Both the position numbers and the translations under genes were made by a program. DNA of 52,742 nt from Elusimicrobia bacterium RIFOXYA2_FULL_39_19. Its GTDB lineage: Bacteria; Elusimicrobiota; Endomicrobiia; CG1-02-37-114; XYA2-FULL-39-19. The notes beneath the pieces were generated by a model. That model made no database searches. It was not told the origin of the DNA and was given only the letters and a program-made list of their open reading frames with translations. Positions 1 through 9,116 of the stretch are shown here, piece by piece (positions within the stretch are counted from its first letter, which is position 1; every line of letters begins with the position of its first letter). The stretch is taken from NCBI GenBank assembly GCA_001800285.1, contig MGVC01000048.1, positions 1-52,742 of the forward strand. The letters are read 5' to 3'.

Positions 1-73
1 CCTCCCATTAAATTATATATAAGATTATAGCCGTTTACACAGTTTATTTTACAAACTCAAATTCAAATATTCA

Positions 74-118
74 TTAGACATTTTGTTAATTAAATGATAT
101 AAATAAGTTTATTATAAT
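74..118 (+). promoter_or_regulatory. Possible promoter region of the polysaccharide cluster
   Basis: TAGACA at 74-79 and TATAAA at 98-103 are 18 bases apart and fit a sigma70-type promoter. A perfect TATAAT also lies at 113-118 but has no good -35 at the right distance. Either could drive the gene starting at 154. The rest of 1-153 is AT-rich and shows no gene. No Shine-Dalgarno sequence is visible before the first start codon. This is pattern matching in very AT-rich DNA, so confidence is low. Confidence 0.35.
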
Positions 119-153
119 GTAACTTTTATTTTGTATTTATATGAGATAAAATC

Positions 154-1143
154 ATGCAAAAGAAAATATTTATTACAAAAATAAAAAACAATTTAAGTGA
201 AGCTATATTTAATGGTCTCGAATGGATAGACTATAAAAATTTAATACCTAAAAATTCAAGGATTGTAATCAAACCTAATTTTACTTATCCTGCATATAAG
301 CAAGGGGTAACTGTTTGTCCTGAAACCATTGAAAAAACAGTTAGTATCCTATCAAGTCTCACTAATGACATAACTATTGTAGAATCCAATGGCGGAAGAA
401 ATGCCTGGCAGGCAGAAGAGGCATTTGAGGGGCATGGCCTACTGCCAATCCAGAAACAATATGGGATAAAACTGGTAAACCTTACCAAATGTGAAACAAA
501 ACCTATGAATTTTAAGGCAGGGAAAACCGATTATTGCATTCCTTTGCCGAAACTTTTACTTGATGAAACAGATGTATTCATAAATTTATGTATTCCAAAA
601 ATTCACTGCATGACAGGTATAACCCTTAGTTTGAAAAACTTATGGGGCTGTGTTCCCGATGTAAACAGACTTTTTCATCATCACGTTTTCAACTATGCTA
701 TTTGTGCAATAAATAATGCAATAAAACCTAAAATTATCATTGGTGACGCAATGTACATGTTAAACCGCAACGGGCCAATGTATGGTGACCCTGTAAAAAT
801 GAACACCATAATCGTATCAAATGATGTCGGATCTTTTGAGCTTGCTTGTTGTGATTTTATGAGTACAAATCTTAATAAAATAACTCATTTGAAAACTGCA
901 CGCAAATTAGGGATTGTTCCTGAAAACTTAAATGAAGTAAAATTAAATATTACTGAAATTCCAAAAAACAAATTTTATTTGAAGCGAACCCTGAGAAACT
1001 GGATTGTTTTAACTGCATTTAACAGCAGGATCATCAACTGGCTGTTTTATGGCCCAAGCATAGGAAAAATTCTTCATGACATACTATATTTTTTCAATAA
1101 ACCAGACCATCTGAAGGTTAAAGATACAGGAGAAGGAGCATGA
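154..1143 (+). CDS. DUF362 domain-containing protein
   Basis: The 329-residue protein has the DUF362 layout: an early IVIKPNF segment (about residues 46-52), a CPETIEKTV stretch, and an IVESNGG motif about 25 residues later, followed by the NLCIPKIH and LSLKNLWG motifs in the middle. Many DUF362 proteins carry 4Fe-4S ferredoxin motifs; no CxxCxxC cluster is seen here. The biochemical role of DUF362 is not settled. Its stop overlaps the start of the next gene (ATGA), so the two are probably translationally coupled. It opens a polysaccharide cluster, which suggests a role in sugar or surface-glycan metabolism, but that is inference. Confidence is good for the family and low for function. Confidence 0.8.
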   Translation: MQKKIFITKIKNNLSEAIFNGLEWIDYKNLIPKNSRIVIKPNFTYPAYKQGVTVCPETIEKTVSILSSLTNDITIVESNGGRNAWQAEEAFEGHGLLPIQKQYGIKLVNLTKCETKPMNFKAGKTDYCIPLPKLLLDETDVFINLCIPKIHCMTGITLSLKNLWGCVPDVNRLFHHHVFNYAICAINNAIKPKIIIGDAMYMLNRNGPMYGDPVKMNTIIVSNDVGSFELACCDFMSTNLNKITHLKTARKLGIVPENLNEVKLNITEIPKNKFYLKRTLRNWIVLTAFNSRIINWLFYGPSIGKILHDILYFFNKPDHLKVKDTGEGA

Positions 1144-3311
1144 AGCAAGTTATTCAAAACTACAAAACCGGAGAATTGAAGTTACTTGAAGTACCATCCC
1201 CTTACTGTAAAAGCAATTCAGTCATAATCCAAAACATGGTTTCTTTAATCAGTATTGGTACTGAAAAACAAATGATTGAGTTAGGCCAAAAAAGTTTGCT
1301 TGGCAAAGCAAAAGCAAGGCCGGACCTGGTAAAAAGATTTATTGCAAAAGCAAAAAAAGAAGGCTTAATAAAAACTTTTAATGAAGCCCTGGGCAGAATG
1401 GATAACCCCGTTCCCCTAGGTTATAGTTCTTCCGGTATTGTCATAGAAGTAGGGAGGGATGTTCATAAATTCACCCCTGGTGACCGTGTAGCCTGCATAG
1501 GTGCCGGTTTTGCATCTCACGCTGAATTCGTTGCCATTCCTGAAAATCTTTGCGTTAAACTTCCTGAGAATGCCGTTACAAAGGAACCTGTTTCTTTTGA
1601 AGAAGGATCATTCGGTATGCTTGGGATTGTGGCCTTGCATGGAATAAGATGTGCAAATCTGAAATTCGGAGAAAATGTTGCCGTAGTCGGATTAGGTTTA
1701 CTCGGTCTTATTTCAGTACAAATACTGAAAGCTTACGGCTGTCAGGTTATAGCCACAGATATAAGCAATTCAAAACTGGATATGGCTAAAAAACTTGGAG
1801 CTGACGTAGTATGCGTATTACCTGAATTCGTAAATAAATGTAATATATTAAGCGAAGGTGCCGGCGTTGATGCGGTAATACTTACTGTTGCAACTAAAAC
1901 CGAAGAACCTGTTAACCTGGCAGTAGAAGCCTCAAGGTTCAAAGGGAAAATTGTACTTGTAGGGGTAGCTGATATTCACCCTAATAGAAATGAAATGTGG
2001 CACAAAGAAGTAGAAATCATAGTTTCATGCGCTGGCGGCCCAGGCACATTTGACCCTTTTTATGAAATACAGGGTATCGATTATCCTTTTGGCTATGTGC
2101 GCTGGACAGAAAATAGAAACCTGCAGGAATTTTTAAGGCTTATTGCTGATAAAAAAATAAGCATGAGTTCATTGATAACACATAGATTTTCTATTAATGA
2201 AGCAGAAAAGGTGTATGAAAACCTTATGTCTAATACCGGCGGTCCGTATGTTGGTGTAACTCTTAATTATCCTGAAAGCAACTCAAAAAAGAATACAATC
2301 ATATTAAAAAATACCCAGCAAAAAACCGAAAAACAAATTTCGTTGGGCGTTATTGGTGCAGGACTTTTCGGAAAAGCACTGATGCTACCGGCATTAAAGA
2401 AAAACAAGGCATTTAATCTTCATACTATATCTACAGCTACAGGGCCAAATGGCCAGAATGTAGGCTTAAAATACGGCTTTTCTGCATGTACTACTAACTA
2501 TAAAGAAGTAATAGCTAATCCGAATATTAATGCCCTTATGATTCTAACATCCCATAGCGCTCACTGTTCTATGGTACTAAAAGCTCTTGATTCCGGAAAA
2601 CATATTTTTGTAGAAAAACCATTATGTATAAATGAAAATGAACTTTCCAGAATTATTACAGCTTACGAAGCATTAAATATAAAACCTGCTTTTACTGTTG
2701 GATATAACAGAAGATTTTCACCTTTAGCGCTCAAACTAAAGAATTTCTTCATTAACAGACAGGACCCGCTAATTATGACATACAGGGTAAATCCAGGATT
2801 TGTCCCTGCTGACAGCTGGGTACATCAACCAGAAGAAGGGGGCAGCAGGATTATAGGTGAAATGTGCCATTTTGTGGATATGATGCAATATGTAAGCGGA
2901 AGTTTAGTGTCAAAAGTATTTGCTGAACGTATAAGCGCAAATAATAAAACTGCTTTAAACAGTGATAACATTTCTATTACTTTTAAATTCAATGACGGCT
3001 CTATAGGAAATCTTATTTATACTGCTTCTGGTGACAAGTCATTTTCCAGAGAAAGAATGGAAGCTTTCTGTGAAGGCAAAACCATTGTATTGGATGATTA
3101 TAGGATACTTACTACTTTTAATAACGGCAAACAAAACAAAATATCGCTTTGGAACCAGGATATGGGCTACGATTCTGAAATTTCTAATTTTGCCGAAACC
3201 ATACTGGGAAAAACAAAACCTATTCTTACTCCCGAAGAATTCTTTAATTCTACCCTTACTGTAATCAAAGCAAATGAATCTGTTGATAAAGGTGGGCCAG
3301 TTTTAATATGA
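1140..3311 (+). CDS. Bi-domain oxidoreductase (zinc-type alcohol dehydrogenase fused to Gfo/Idh/MocA)
   Basis: Two NAD(P)-binding enzymes are fused in 723 residues. The first ~370 residues resemble medium-chain dehydrogenases, with a Rossmann GLGLLG at about 184-189. From about residue 400 a second Rossmann motif (VIGAGLFGKA) begins a Gfo/Idh/MocA oxidoreductase, with its typical EKPL motif near 490 and a substrate-binding beta-sheet domain after it. Fusions of this kind are known from exopolysaccharide and LPS clusters, where they are thought to alter sugar precursors; substrates are unknown. An AGGAG sits seven bases before the start, which overlaps the previous stop. The end overlaps the next gene by ATGA. 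Length and motifs look intact for both halves. Confidence 0.85.
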   Translation: MKQVIQNYKTGELKLLEVPSPYCKSNSVIIQNMVSLISIGTEKQMIELGQKSLLGKAKARPDLVKRFIAKAKKEGLIKTFNEALGRMDNPVPLGYSSSGIVIEVGRDVHKFTPGDRVACIGAGFASHAEFVAIPENLCVKLPENAVTKEPVSFEEGSFGMLGIVALHGIRCANLKFGENVAVVGLGLLGLISVQILKAYGCQVIATDISNSKLDMAKKLGADVVCVLPEFVNKCNILSEGAGVDAVILTVATKTEEPVNLAVEASRFKGKIVLVGVADIHPNRNEMWHKEVEIIVSCAGGPGTFDPFYEIQGIDYPFGYVRWTENRNLQEFLRLIADKKISMSSLITHRFSINEAEKVYENLMSNTGGPYVGVTLNYPESNSKKNTIILKNTQQKTEKQISLGVIGAGLFGKALMLPALKKNKAFNLHTISTATGPNGQNVGLKYGFSACTTNYKEVIANPNINALMILTSHSAHCSMVLKALDSGKHIFVEKPLCINENELSRIITAYEALNIKPAFTVGYNRRFSPLALKLKNFFINRQDPLIMTYRVNPGFVPADSWVHQPEEGGSRIIGEMCHFVDMMQYVSGSLVSKVFAERISANNKTALNSDNISITFKFNDGSIGNLIYTASGDKSFSRERMEAFCEGKTIVLDDYRILTTFNNGKQNKISLWNQDMGYDSEISNFAETILGKTKPILTPEEFFNSTLTVIKANESVDKGGPVLI

Positions 3312-4525
3312 ACATTTTATTAATTTCTGATTCTTACCCTCCAGAAGTTCGTTCAGCATCTCAATTAATGGGGGAAATGGCTCTAGAACTAAAAGCAAGA
3401 GGCCACAATATATCTGTAATCACCACCTGGCCTAAATACAACATTAGTGATAAAGACAAATCGTTGAAATATGAAATCAATACTATTGAAAATGGTATTC
3501 AGGTAATTAGAATCAAAACTCTTCCTTTACATAAAGCAAATCCCATAATACGCGGAGTAGCTAATTTATTATTACCTTTATCTTTCTACAATGCTGCAAA
3601 AAAATGGATAAAAACCAACATTGATATTATCATAGTCTATTCGCCACCTCTTACCCTGGGCATCACTGCCGCCAAACTTAAAAAACTCTACAATGCAAAG
3701 TTTATCATGAATGTACAGGATATTTTTCCGCAGCAGGCTATTGATCTTAAAATCATGAATAATAAGTCATTAATATTTTTATTTGAAGCCATTGAAAGTT
3801 ACTGCTACAAAATGGCCGACATTATAACTGTTCACTCACAAGGAAATTTTAATTATCTAAATAACATCAAAAAAATCAGTTCTGATAAACTTAAAATAGT
3901 TCATAACTGGATGGATCTCAAACCCTATGAAAGCGTAATTTCTAAAAATACTTTTAGAAGAAAATACAATCTTGAAAACAAATTCATTATTCTATACGCT
4001 GGTGTAATCGGCTTGCCTCAAGGATTAATACAAATAGTTGATGCTGCAATCAAGTTGAAAAACGAGAAAGATATTGTTTTTCTTTTGGTTGGCGACGGGC
4101 TGGATAAAAATAATATAGTAAATGAATCAACAAGACTTGGGTTAACCAATATTTCCTTTCAAAATTTTGTTTCGTTAGAGGATTATCCTGAACTTGTAAA
4201 GGAATGCAATATTGGACTTGTCTGTTTAAGCTCAAAAAACAAGACACCTGTTGTCCCTGGAAAACTTCTGGGGTATATGGCAGCCAAAATACCCGCTATA
4301 GCTATATTAAACAAAGAAAGTGACGGACACCAGATTATATCTGATGCAAAATGCGGTTATTCTGTTATATCCGGCGAAGATTTAACCGGTTTTGTAAATC
4401 ATGTTCTGAACATAAAAAACAATAAAGATCTTTGCAATACTTTAGGAATAAACGGAAATTCTTACCTGAAAAAACATTTTACCAAACTGATATGTATAGA
4501 TGCATATGAAAATTATTTTAATTAA
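3308..4525 (+). CDS. Glycosyltransferase family 4 (WbuB-like)
   Basis: The 405-residue protein has a GT-B fold signature. The N-terminus (ISDSYPPEVRSAS, then ELKARGH) is typical of WbuB-like GT4 enzymes, and the acceptor half ends near the QDIFPQ motif. The donor half contains YAGVIGLPQGL, the LVGDG segment, and a VPGKLLGYMAAKIP stretch at the place of the usual E-x7-E motif. It probably transfers a sugar from a nucleotide donor to a lipid-linked acceptor at the cytoplasmic face of the inner membrane. Its start overlaps the previous stop, so it belongs to the same operon. Donor and acceptor cannot be read from sequence. Confidence 0.88.
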   Translation: MNILLISDSYPPEVRSASQLMGEMALELKARGHNISVITTWPKYNISDKDKSLKYEINTIENGIQVIRIKTLPLHKANPIIRGVANLLLPLSFYNAAKKWIKTNIDIIIVYSPPLTLGITAAKLKKLYNAKFIMNVQDIFPQQAIDLKIMNNKSLIFLFEAIESYCYKMADIITVHSQGNFNYLNNIKKISSDKLKIVHNWMDLKPYESVISKNTFRRKYNLENKFIILYAGVIGLPQGLIQIVDAAIKLKNEKDIVFLLVGDGLDKNNIVNESTRLGLTNISFQNFVSLEDYPELVKECNIGLVCLSSKNKTPVVPGKLLGYMAAKIPAIAILNKESDGHQIISDAKCGYSVISGEDLTGFVNHVLNIKNNKDLCNTLGINGNSYLKKHFTKLICIDAYENYFN

Positions 4526-4540
4526 AAACCGGAGGTTTTA

Positions 4541-5578
4541 ATGTCAGACAAAGAATATTTAAATCATTACGAAAACAAAATAATACTTGTAACTGGTGGG
4601 GCAGGGGCAATTGGGTCAAATCTGGTAAGAGAACTATCAAAATGTAATGCAAAAATGATTATGATCCTGGATGATTTATCTTCTTCTGAAATGTGGAATG
4701 TCCCAGCCTTGTCAAATGTCATGTTTATTAAAGGCGATATTTTAGATGAAGAAAAATTAAAAAGAGTTTTCTTTGAAAACCCGGATTATGTCTTTCACTT
4801 GGCAGCTTTTTTTGCAAACCAAAACTCTATAGATTACCCTGAAAGAGACCTTTCAGTAAATGGCATGGGAACATTAAAGCTCCTTAGATATTCGCAAATG
4901 AACCGCGTAAAAAGATTTGTATATGCTTCAAGCGGATGTTCAATATATGGATCAAAAGCACCATTACCTTTAACTGAAGAATTTATGTCTTTACATCTAA
5001 GTTCTCCATATCAAATTACAAAAATGCTTGGTGAATTATACTGCAACTATTTTAATCATCAATATAATCTGCCTGTAGTAAAAACCAGGTTTTTTAACTC
5101 TTATGGCCCAGGTGAAATCCCCGGCCAATACAGAAACGTAATTCCTAATTTTATTTATTGGTCCTTAAAAGGTGTCCCTCTTGCTATTACAGGCACCGGC
5201 GAAGCCACAAGAGATTTTACATATGTCGGTGATATAGTTGATGGACTCCTACGCGGAGGATATTATGAAACAGCTATCGGACAGGAATTCAACCTTGCTT
5301 CCGGTGTAGAAACACAAATTTTAGGGCTCGCGGAACTTATTAACAAGTTAACCGGGAACAAGGCAGGTATAAACTTTGCACCCAAAAGAAAATGGGACAA
5401 TAAAGACCGCTTATTAGCTTCTGTTGATAAAGCAAAAAAACTAATTAATTATGCTCCAAATACACAATTCGATGAAGGTATAAAAACTACCATTGAATGG
5501 TTTAAAAATAACTGGGATAATATTGATAAATCAGCAAGTTTTCCTCCAGGAATGTCCTCCGCTGTAAGGAATAAATAA
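4541..5578 (+). CDS. NAD-dependent epimerase/dehydratase (extended SDR)
   Basis: This 345-residue protein is an extended short-chain dehydrogenase acting on nucleotide sugars. The NAD-binding GGAGAIGSN motif is at about 19-27, DILD follows the second strand, the catalytic Y157-xxx-K161 (PYQITK) is present, and the SSGCSIYG stretch gives the catalytic serine. RDFTYVGDIVDG is the usual C-terminal signature. It could be a UDP-glucose/GlcNAc 4-epimerase or a dehydratase; the sequence alone does not decide. A strong GGAGGT ribosome-binding site lies four bases before the start. It overlaps the next gene by one base (TAATG), which is a nucleotide-sugar dehydrogenase, so both probably make activated sugars for this cluster. 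Confidence 0.9.
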   Translation: MSDKEYLNHYENKIILVTGGAGAIGSNLVRELSKCNAKMIMILDDLSSSEMWNVPALSNVMFIKGDILDEEKLKRVFFENPDYVFHLAAFFANQNSIDYPERDLSVNGMGTLKLLRYSQMNRVKRFVYASSGCSIYGSKAPLPLTEEFMSLHLSSPYQITKMLGELYCNYFNHQYNLPVVKTRFFNSYGPGEIPGQYRNVIPNFIYWSLKGVPLAITGTGEATRDFTYVGDIVDGLLRGGYYETAIGQEFNLASGVETQILGLAELINKLTGNKAGINFAPKRKWDNKDRLLASVDKAKKLINYAPNTQFDEGIKTTIEWFKNNWDNIDKSASFPPGMSSAVRNK

Positions 5579-6891
5579 TGACAAACAATTCTTTAGTTAA
5601 TTCATTAAAAACCTCGATAACTTCCCAAAATGCTGTTGTTGGCGTTATTGGACTTGGGTATGTAGGACTGCCTTTACTTATGCTTATTTCGAAGAAAGGA
5701 TTTAAGACCTATGGTTTTGATGTTGACCAAACCAAAATAAAATATCTAAAAAACAAAAAAAGCTATATTTCTCATATTTCCGATGACCTCATTAAATCAA
5801 TTACTAATTTTACTCCTACATCTGACTACAAATATCTATCCAAATGCGACATAATAATAATTTGCGTACCCACGCCCACAACAGAAACAAACGAACCGGA
5901 TCTCAGCTATATAATCAATACCGGTAAAGCAATACTGTCAAACATTAAAGTAAACCAGCTTATTGTATTGGAAAGCACAACTTATCCTACAACAACACGT
6001 GATGTTTTGAAACCAATACTTGAATCCAATGGATTAAAATGTGGAAAAGATTTTTTCCTTGCATTTTCGCCAGAAAGAGAAGACCCTGGAAATAAGGATT
6101 TTAACACAGAAAACATAACTAAAATTGTAGGTGGAATTGAAAAAATATCATCTGATCTTGCTTCAACTTTTTATTCAAGTGTAATTAATAAAGTATTTAC
6201 TGTATCATCTACTGAAATAGCTGAAACCACAAAAATGCTTGAAAATACTTTCAGAGCTGTGAATATTGCATTAGTAAACGAACTAAAAATACTATTAGAC
6301 CGGATGGGAATAGATATATGGGAAGTTATTGAAGCCTCAAAAACAAAACCATTCGGATTTATGCCATTTTATCCCGGACCCGGGTGGGGAGGACATTGTA
6401 TTCCGGTAGACCCTTTTTATTTGTCATATATTGCAAAAAAATATGATTACACAACAAAATTCATTGAACTTGCAGGGCAAATCAATATTAGGATGCCTGA
6501 ATTTATTGTAGAAAAAACTGTAGATGCGTTAAATAAAAGAAAGACACTCATCAATGGGGCAAAAATTCTAATTTTAGGAGTAGCATACAAGAAAGATATT
6601 GGTGACCAGCGTGAATCGCCGGCTTTTAAAATCATTGAACTTTTAGAAAACAAAGGAGCGAAGGTTGATTATAATGATCCTTATGTACCTGTCATCCCTA
6701 AAATGAGAAAGTTTAAAATGAATAAATCCTCAATTTGCCTATCTCCTAAAACTATCAAAAAATATAATTGTTTGATTCTTGTAACTAATCATTCATGCTA
6801 TGATTACAAAATGATTTCTAAATCTGCGAAACTAATCATAGATACAAGAAATACATTTAAAGAACATTCGTCCAACATTATCAAGGCTTAA
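5578..6891 (+). CDS. Nucleotide-sugar dehydrogenase (UDP-glucose/UDP-HexNAc 6-dehydrogenase family)
   Basis: The 437-residue protein oxidises the C6 hydroxyl of a UDP-sugar to a carboxylate using two NAD. The N-terminal Rossmann motif is GVIGLGYVG (22-30), and the catalytic cysteine C274 lies in GGHCIPVDPF. LGVAYKKDIGDQRESPA marks the C-terminal UDP-binding domain. The HCIPVDPF form is typical of the WbpA/WecC/TviB branch, which acts on UDP-N-acetylhexosamines, rather than of UDP-glucose dehydrogenases. That substrate call is inference. It supplies a uronic acid sugar for the glycan built by the neighbouring transferases. Length and motifs are complete. Confidence 0.92.
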   Translation: MTNNSLVNSLKTSITSQNAVVGVIGLGYVGLPLLMLISKKGFKTYGFDVDQTKIKYLKNKKSYISHISDDLIKSITNFTPTSDYKYLSKCDIIIICVPTPTTETNEPDLSYIINTGKAILSNIKVNQLIVLESTTYPTTTRDVLKPILESNGLKCGKDFFLAFSPEREDPGNKDFNTENITKIVGGIEKISSDLASTFYSSVINKVFTVSSTEIAETTKMLENTFRAVNIALVNELKILLDRMGIDIWEVIEASKTKPFGFMPFYPGPGWGGHCIPVDPFYLSYIAKKYDYTTKFIELAGQINIRMPEFIVEKTVDALNKRKTLINGAKILILGVAYKKDIGDQRESPAFKIIELLENKGAKVDYNDPYVPVIPKMRKFKMNKSSICLSPKTIKKYNCLILVTNHSCYDYKMISKSAKLIIDTRNTFKEHSSNIIKA

Positions 6892-6909
6892 TAACTTATA
6901 GTATACAAC

Positions 6910-7872
6910 ATGCCAAATTGCCCATTATGTGAAACATATACAACCAAGGAAACATCACAAAACAGCCTTCCTCTGTCCTCTAATCTGTTTCTATCTAAAT
7001 TAATTAAAAGTGTCGACAAAATGCCTGACTATTCATTGTTATTGTGTGATAAATGCCACCTAATTTTTACTGACCCGATGAAAGGGCCGGGAAGTGAATT
7101 TTATGAAAGTGATTTTTTACCCTATAAAATTGGCAGAATCCTTGATAATCAACAAATCCGTTGGCCGCAAAGGATTTTTCTAAATACCGGGACTCCAGGA
7201 AAGGGTGATCTTCTTGATGTAGGCTGTAACACCGGATTGTTCTTAACTGAAGCCTTAAAATCGGGATATAATGTAACCGGTATTGATTTTGACCATAATG
7301 CAATTTCCATTGCTAAGCAAAATCCATTACTCAAAGAAATTTATTTGTCAACATTGGATAATTTCATACCTAAAACAAATATAAAATACGATATAGTTAC
7401 TTTATTTGATGTATTAGAGCATCTTGACGATGTAAAAGTTATATTTAAACAATTAAAAACAATTTTAAAACCCGGTGGATATCTTGTTTTAAGCATTCCA
7501 AATAGAGACAGGGGAATTGATATATTCAATGAATTAGATTTGCCACCACATCATTTAACTCACTGGAACGCTAAAGTCCTTACATCTTTTTTAGTCAACA
7601 AAGGATTCAATATAATAAATATTGATAATATAATTAAATACGATGATTTAGCATTATATATCAGTAATAAAACAAGTATTGGGTTAGTAAAAAACAAAAT
7701 AGGAAACAACAAAACTGACAATCTTTCTACTAATACCATTAAAATGCTTAAAATCTTATCTAAACTTAAAAACATACTTTCATTTCTTTTAGGAAGACTT
7801 TTATATTTACCATTGCTAATATTTAAAACACAAAGTCCAACAATATATGTACTCGCTCAATTGAAAAAATAA
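6910..7872 (+). CDS. Class I SAM-dependent methyltransferase with N-terminal zinc ribbon
   Basis: The 320-residue protein starts with two CxxC pairs (C4/C7 and about C46/C49) that should bind one zinc. It continues with a Rossmann methyltransferase: LLDVGCNTG near residue 98-106 is SAM-binding motif I, VTGIDFD is motif II, and FDVLEHLDD is the acidic motif typical of UbiE/Coq5-like enzymes. LKPGGYLVLSIPN follows. Similar proteins in polysaccharide clusters O- or N-methylate sugars or modify lipid-linked intermediates. The C-terminus has a hydrophobic stretch that may touch the membrane. One-base overlap with the next gene places it in the operon. Confidence 0.88.
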   Translation: MPNCPLCETYTTKETSQNSLPLSSNLFLSKLIKSVDKMPDYSLLLCDKCHLIFTDPMKGPGSEFYESDFLPYKIGRILDNQQIRWPQRIFLNTGTPGKGDLLDVGCNTGLFLTEALKSGYNVTGIDFDHNAISIAKQNPLLKEIYLSTLDNFIPKTNIKYDIVTLFDVLEHLDDVKVIFKQLKTILKPGGYLVLSIPNRDRGIDIFNELDLPPHHLTHWNAKVLTSFLVNKGFNIINIDNIIKYDDLALYISNKTSIGLVKNKIGNNKTDNLSTNTIKMLKILSKLKNILSFLLGRLLYLPLLIFKTQSPTIYVLAQLKK

Positions 7873-9116
7873 TGATATATTTATTTGGTATTTTCATTTT
7901 TTTAAACTCGTTTCTTCCGAAAGCAGGATTTAACACAACCCTTTTACCCTTTCACTTAAACCTAACAGACATTATTTATCTTATACTACTCAGTTTCTGC
8001 TTTTATAAGCTTGATTATAAAAAAACGTTTAAGCTATTTTTACCAATTTACTTGATATTCGCATGGGGAATTGTGTCTTTTTTACACAGCTACTATTCTT
8101 CAGTACCTTTACAAGATATTTTAGATGAATTTCTCAGGCAATATATATACATCTTCATACCAGTTATAATTTATCGTTTAATAATCGACGAAATTAAAAT
8201 AAATATTTTAATTAAATACTTTTTAGCTGGATTGATATGCTTGTCATTATATGGCATTCTACAGAGTGTTTTCAGCGTAAATTTTACAGAATTCTCTAGA
8301 AATATCCTTTATAAACTGGGTTATCCTCCAAACTCTTCTTTTTATCCGGATTCACAATCACCTAATTTTGAAAGAATAACAACGACATTATTATCTTATA
8401 ATTCTACAGGACAATATCTTGCATCTTCAATCATCTTTTTTTTAGCACAGTTTTTTTTAAACAATAAATTAAAGCGAACAACTAATATCTTAATAATCAT
8501 TTTCATCGTTTTAAGCACTATTATTTTAGTCCTTACGAGATCCAGAAGTTCATGGATTGGTTTTTTTGCTTCATTATCCGTTTTTGGATATATCATTTTA
8601 AATAAACGCTTCTGGCTTTTTCCGCTTGGCTTTGCAATTATAATGTCTTTATTTATCTTTTTTAATGAAAATATAAATACACGAATAAAATCGTTCATTT
8701 CATTAAAAAATGATTTTTCTACTCAAGTCAGAATTCAAGCAATAAAATCTTCTGTTAAACCTTTTTTGAATTCGCCTTTAATTGGGCATGGTCTTGGCAC
8801 ATATTCTGCAAGAAAAATACCAGGTGATAGAGTAATTTTTGAAGGATTGGATTGTTTTTATGTTAATTTTATACTTACAAATGGCTTACTTGGTCTAATG
8901 ATATTTTTAACTCCTGTTTTACTTGTTTTCAATAAATCGTTGTTGCTATTCAATCAAATCAAAACAAACGGATTTATTGTAGGAACTTTTTGTTCATTAA
9001 TTGTATTCCTTGTTGGTGCATTTTTTGATTCCATGCTCACTACTTCAACATATATTATCGTCTTATATTGGTTTTACTATGGGCTTTTATTAAGAGAATT
9101 ACATGAACACAACTAA
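7872..9116 (+). CDS. O-antigen polymerase/ligase-family membrane protein
   Basis: The 414-residue protein is almost entirely hydrophobic, with around ten or more membrane segments. It carries the Wzy/WaaL-type signature: a LTRSRSSWIGF turn in the middle, then a large periplasmic loop with the GHGLGTYS motif. It should either polymerise repeat units on the lipid carrier or ligate the finished chain. In the same operon as a flippase and an initiating phosphotransferase unit downstream, a Wzy-like polymerase is a reasonable guess, but ligase cannot be excluded. Its last 14 bases overlap the flippase gene. Confidence 0.82.
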   Translation: MIYLFGIFIFLNSFLPKAGFNTTLLPFHLNLTDIIYLILLSFCFYKLDYKKTFKLFLPIYLIFAWGIVSFLHSYYSSVPLQDILDEFLRQYIYIFIPVIIYRLIIDEIKINILIKYFLAGLICLSLYGILQSVFSVNFTEFSRNILYKLGYPPNSSFYPDSQSPNFERITTTLLSYNSTGQYLASSIIFFLAQFFLNNKLKRTTNILIIIFIVLSTIILVLTRSRSSWIGFFASLSVFGYIILNKRFWLFPLGFAIIMSLFIFFNENINTRIKSFISLKNDFSTQVRIQAIKSSVKPFLNSPLIGHGLGTYSARKIPGDRVIFEGLDCFYVNFILTNGLLGLMIFLTPVLLVFNKSLLLFNQIKTNGFIVGTFCSLIVFLVGAFFDSMLTTSTYIIVLYWFYYGLLLRELHEHN

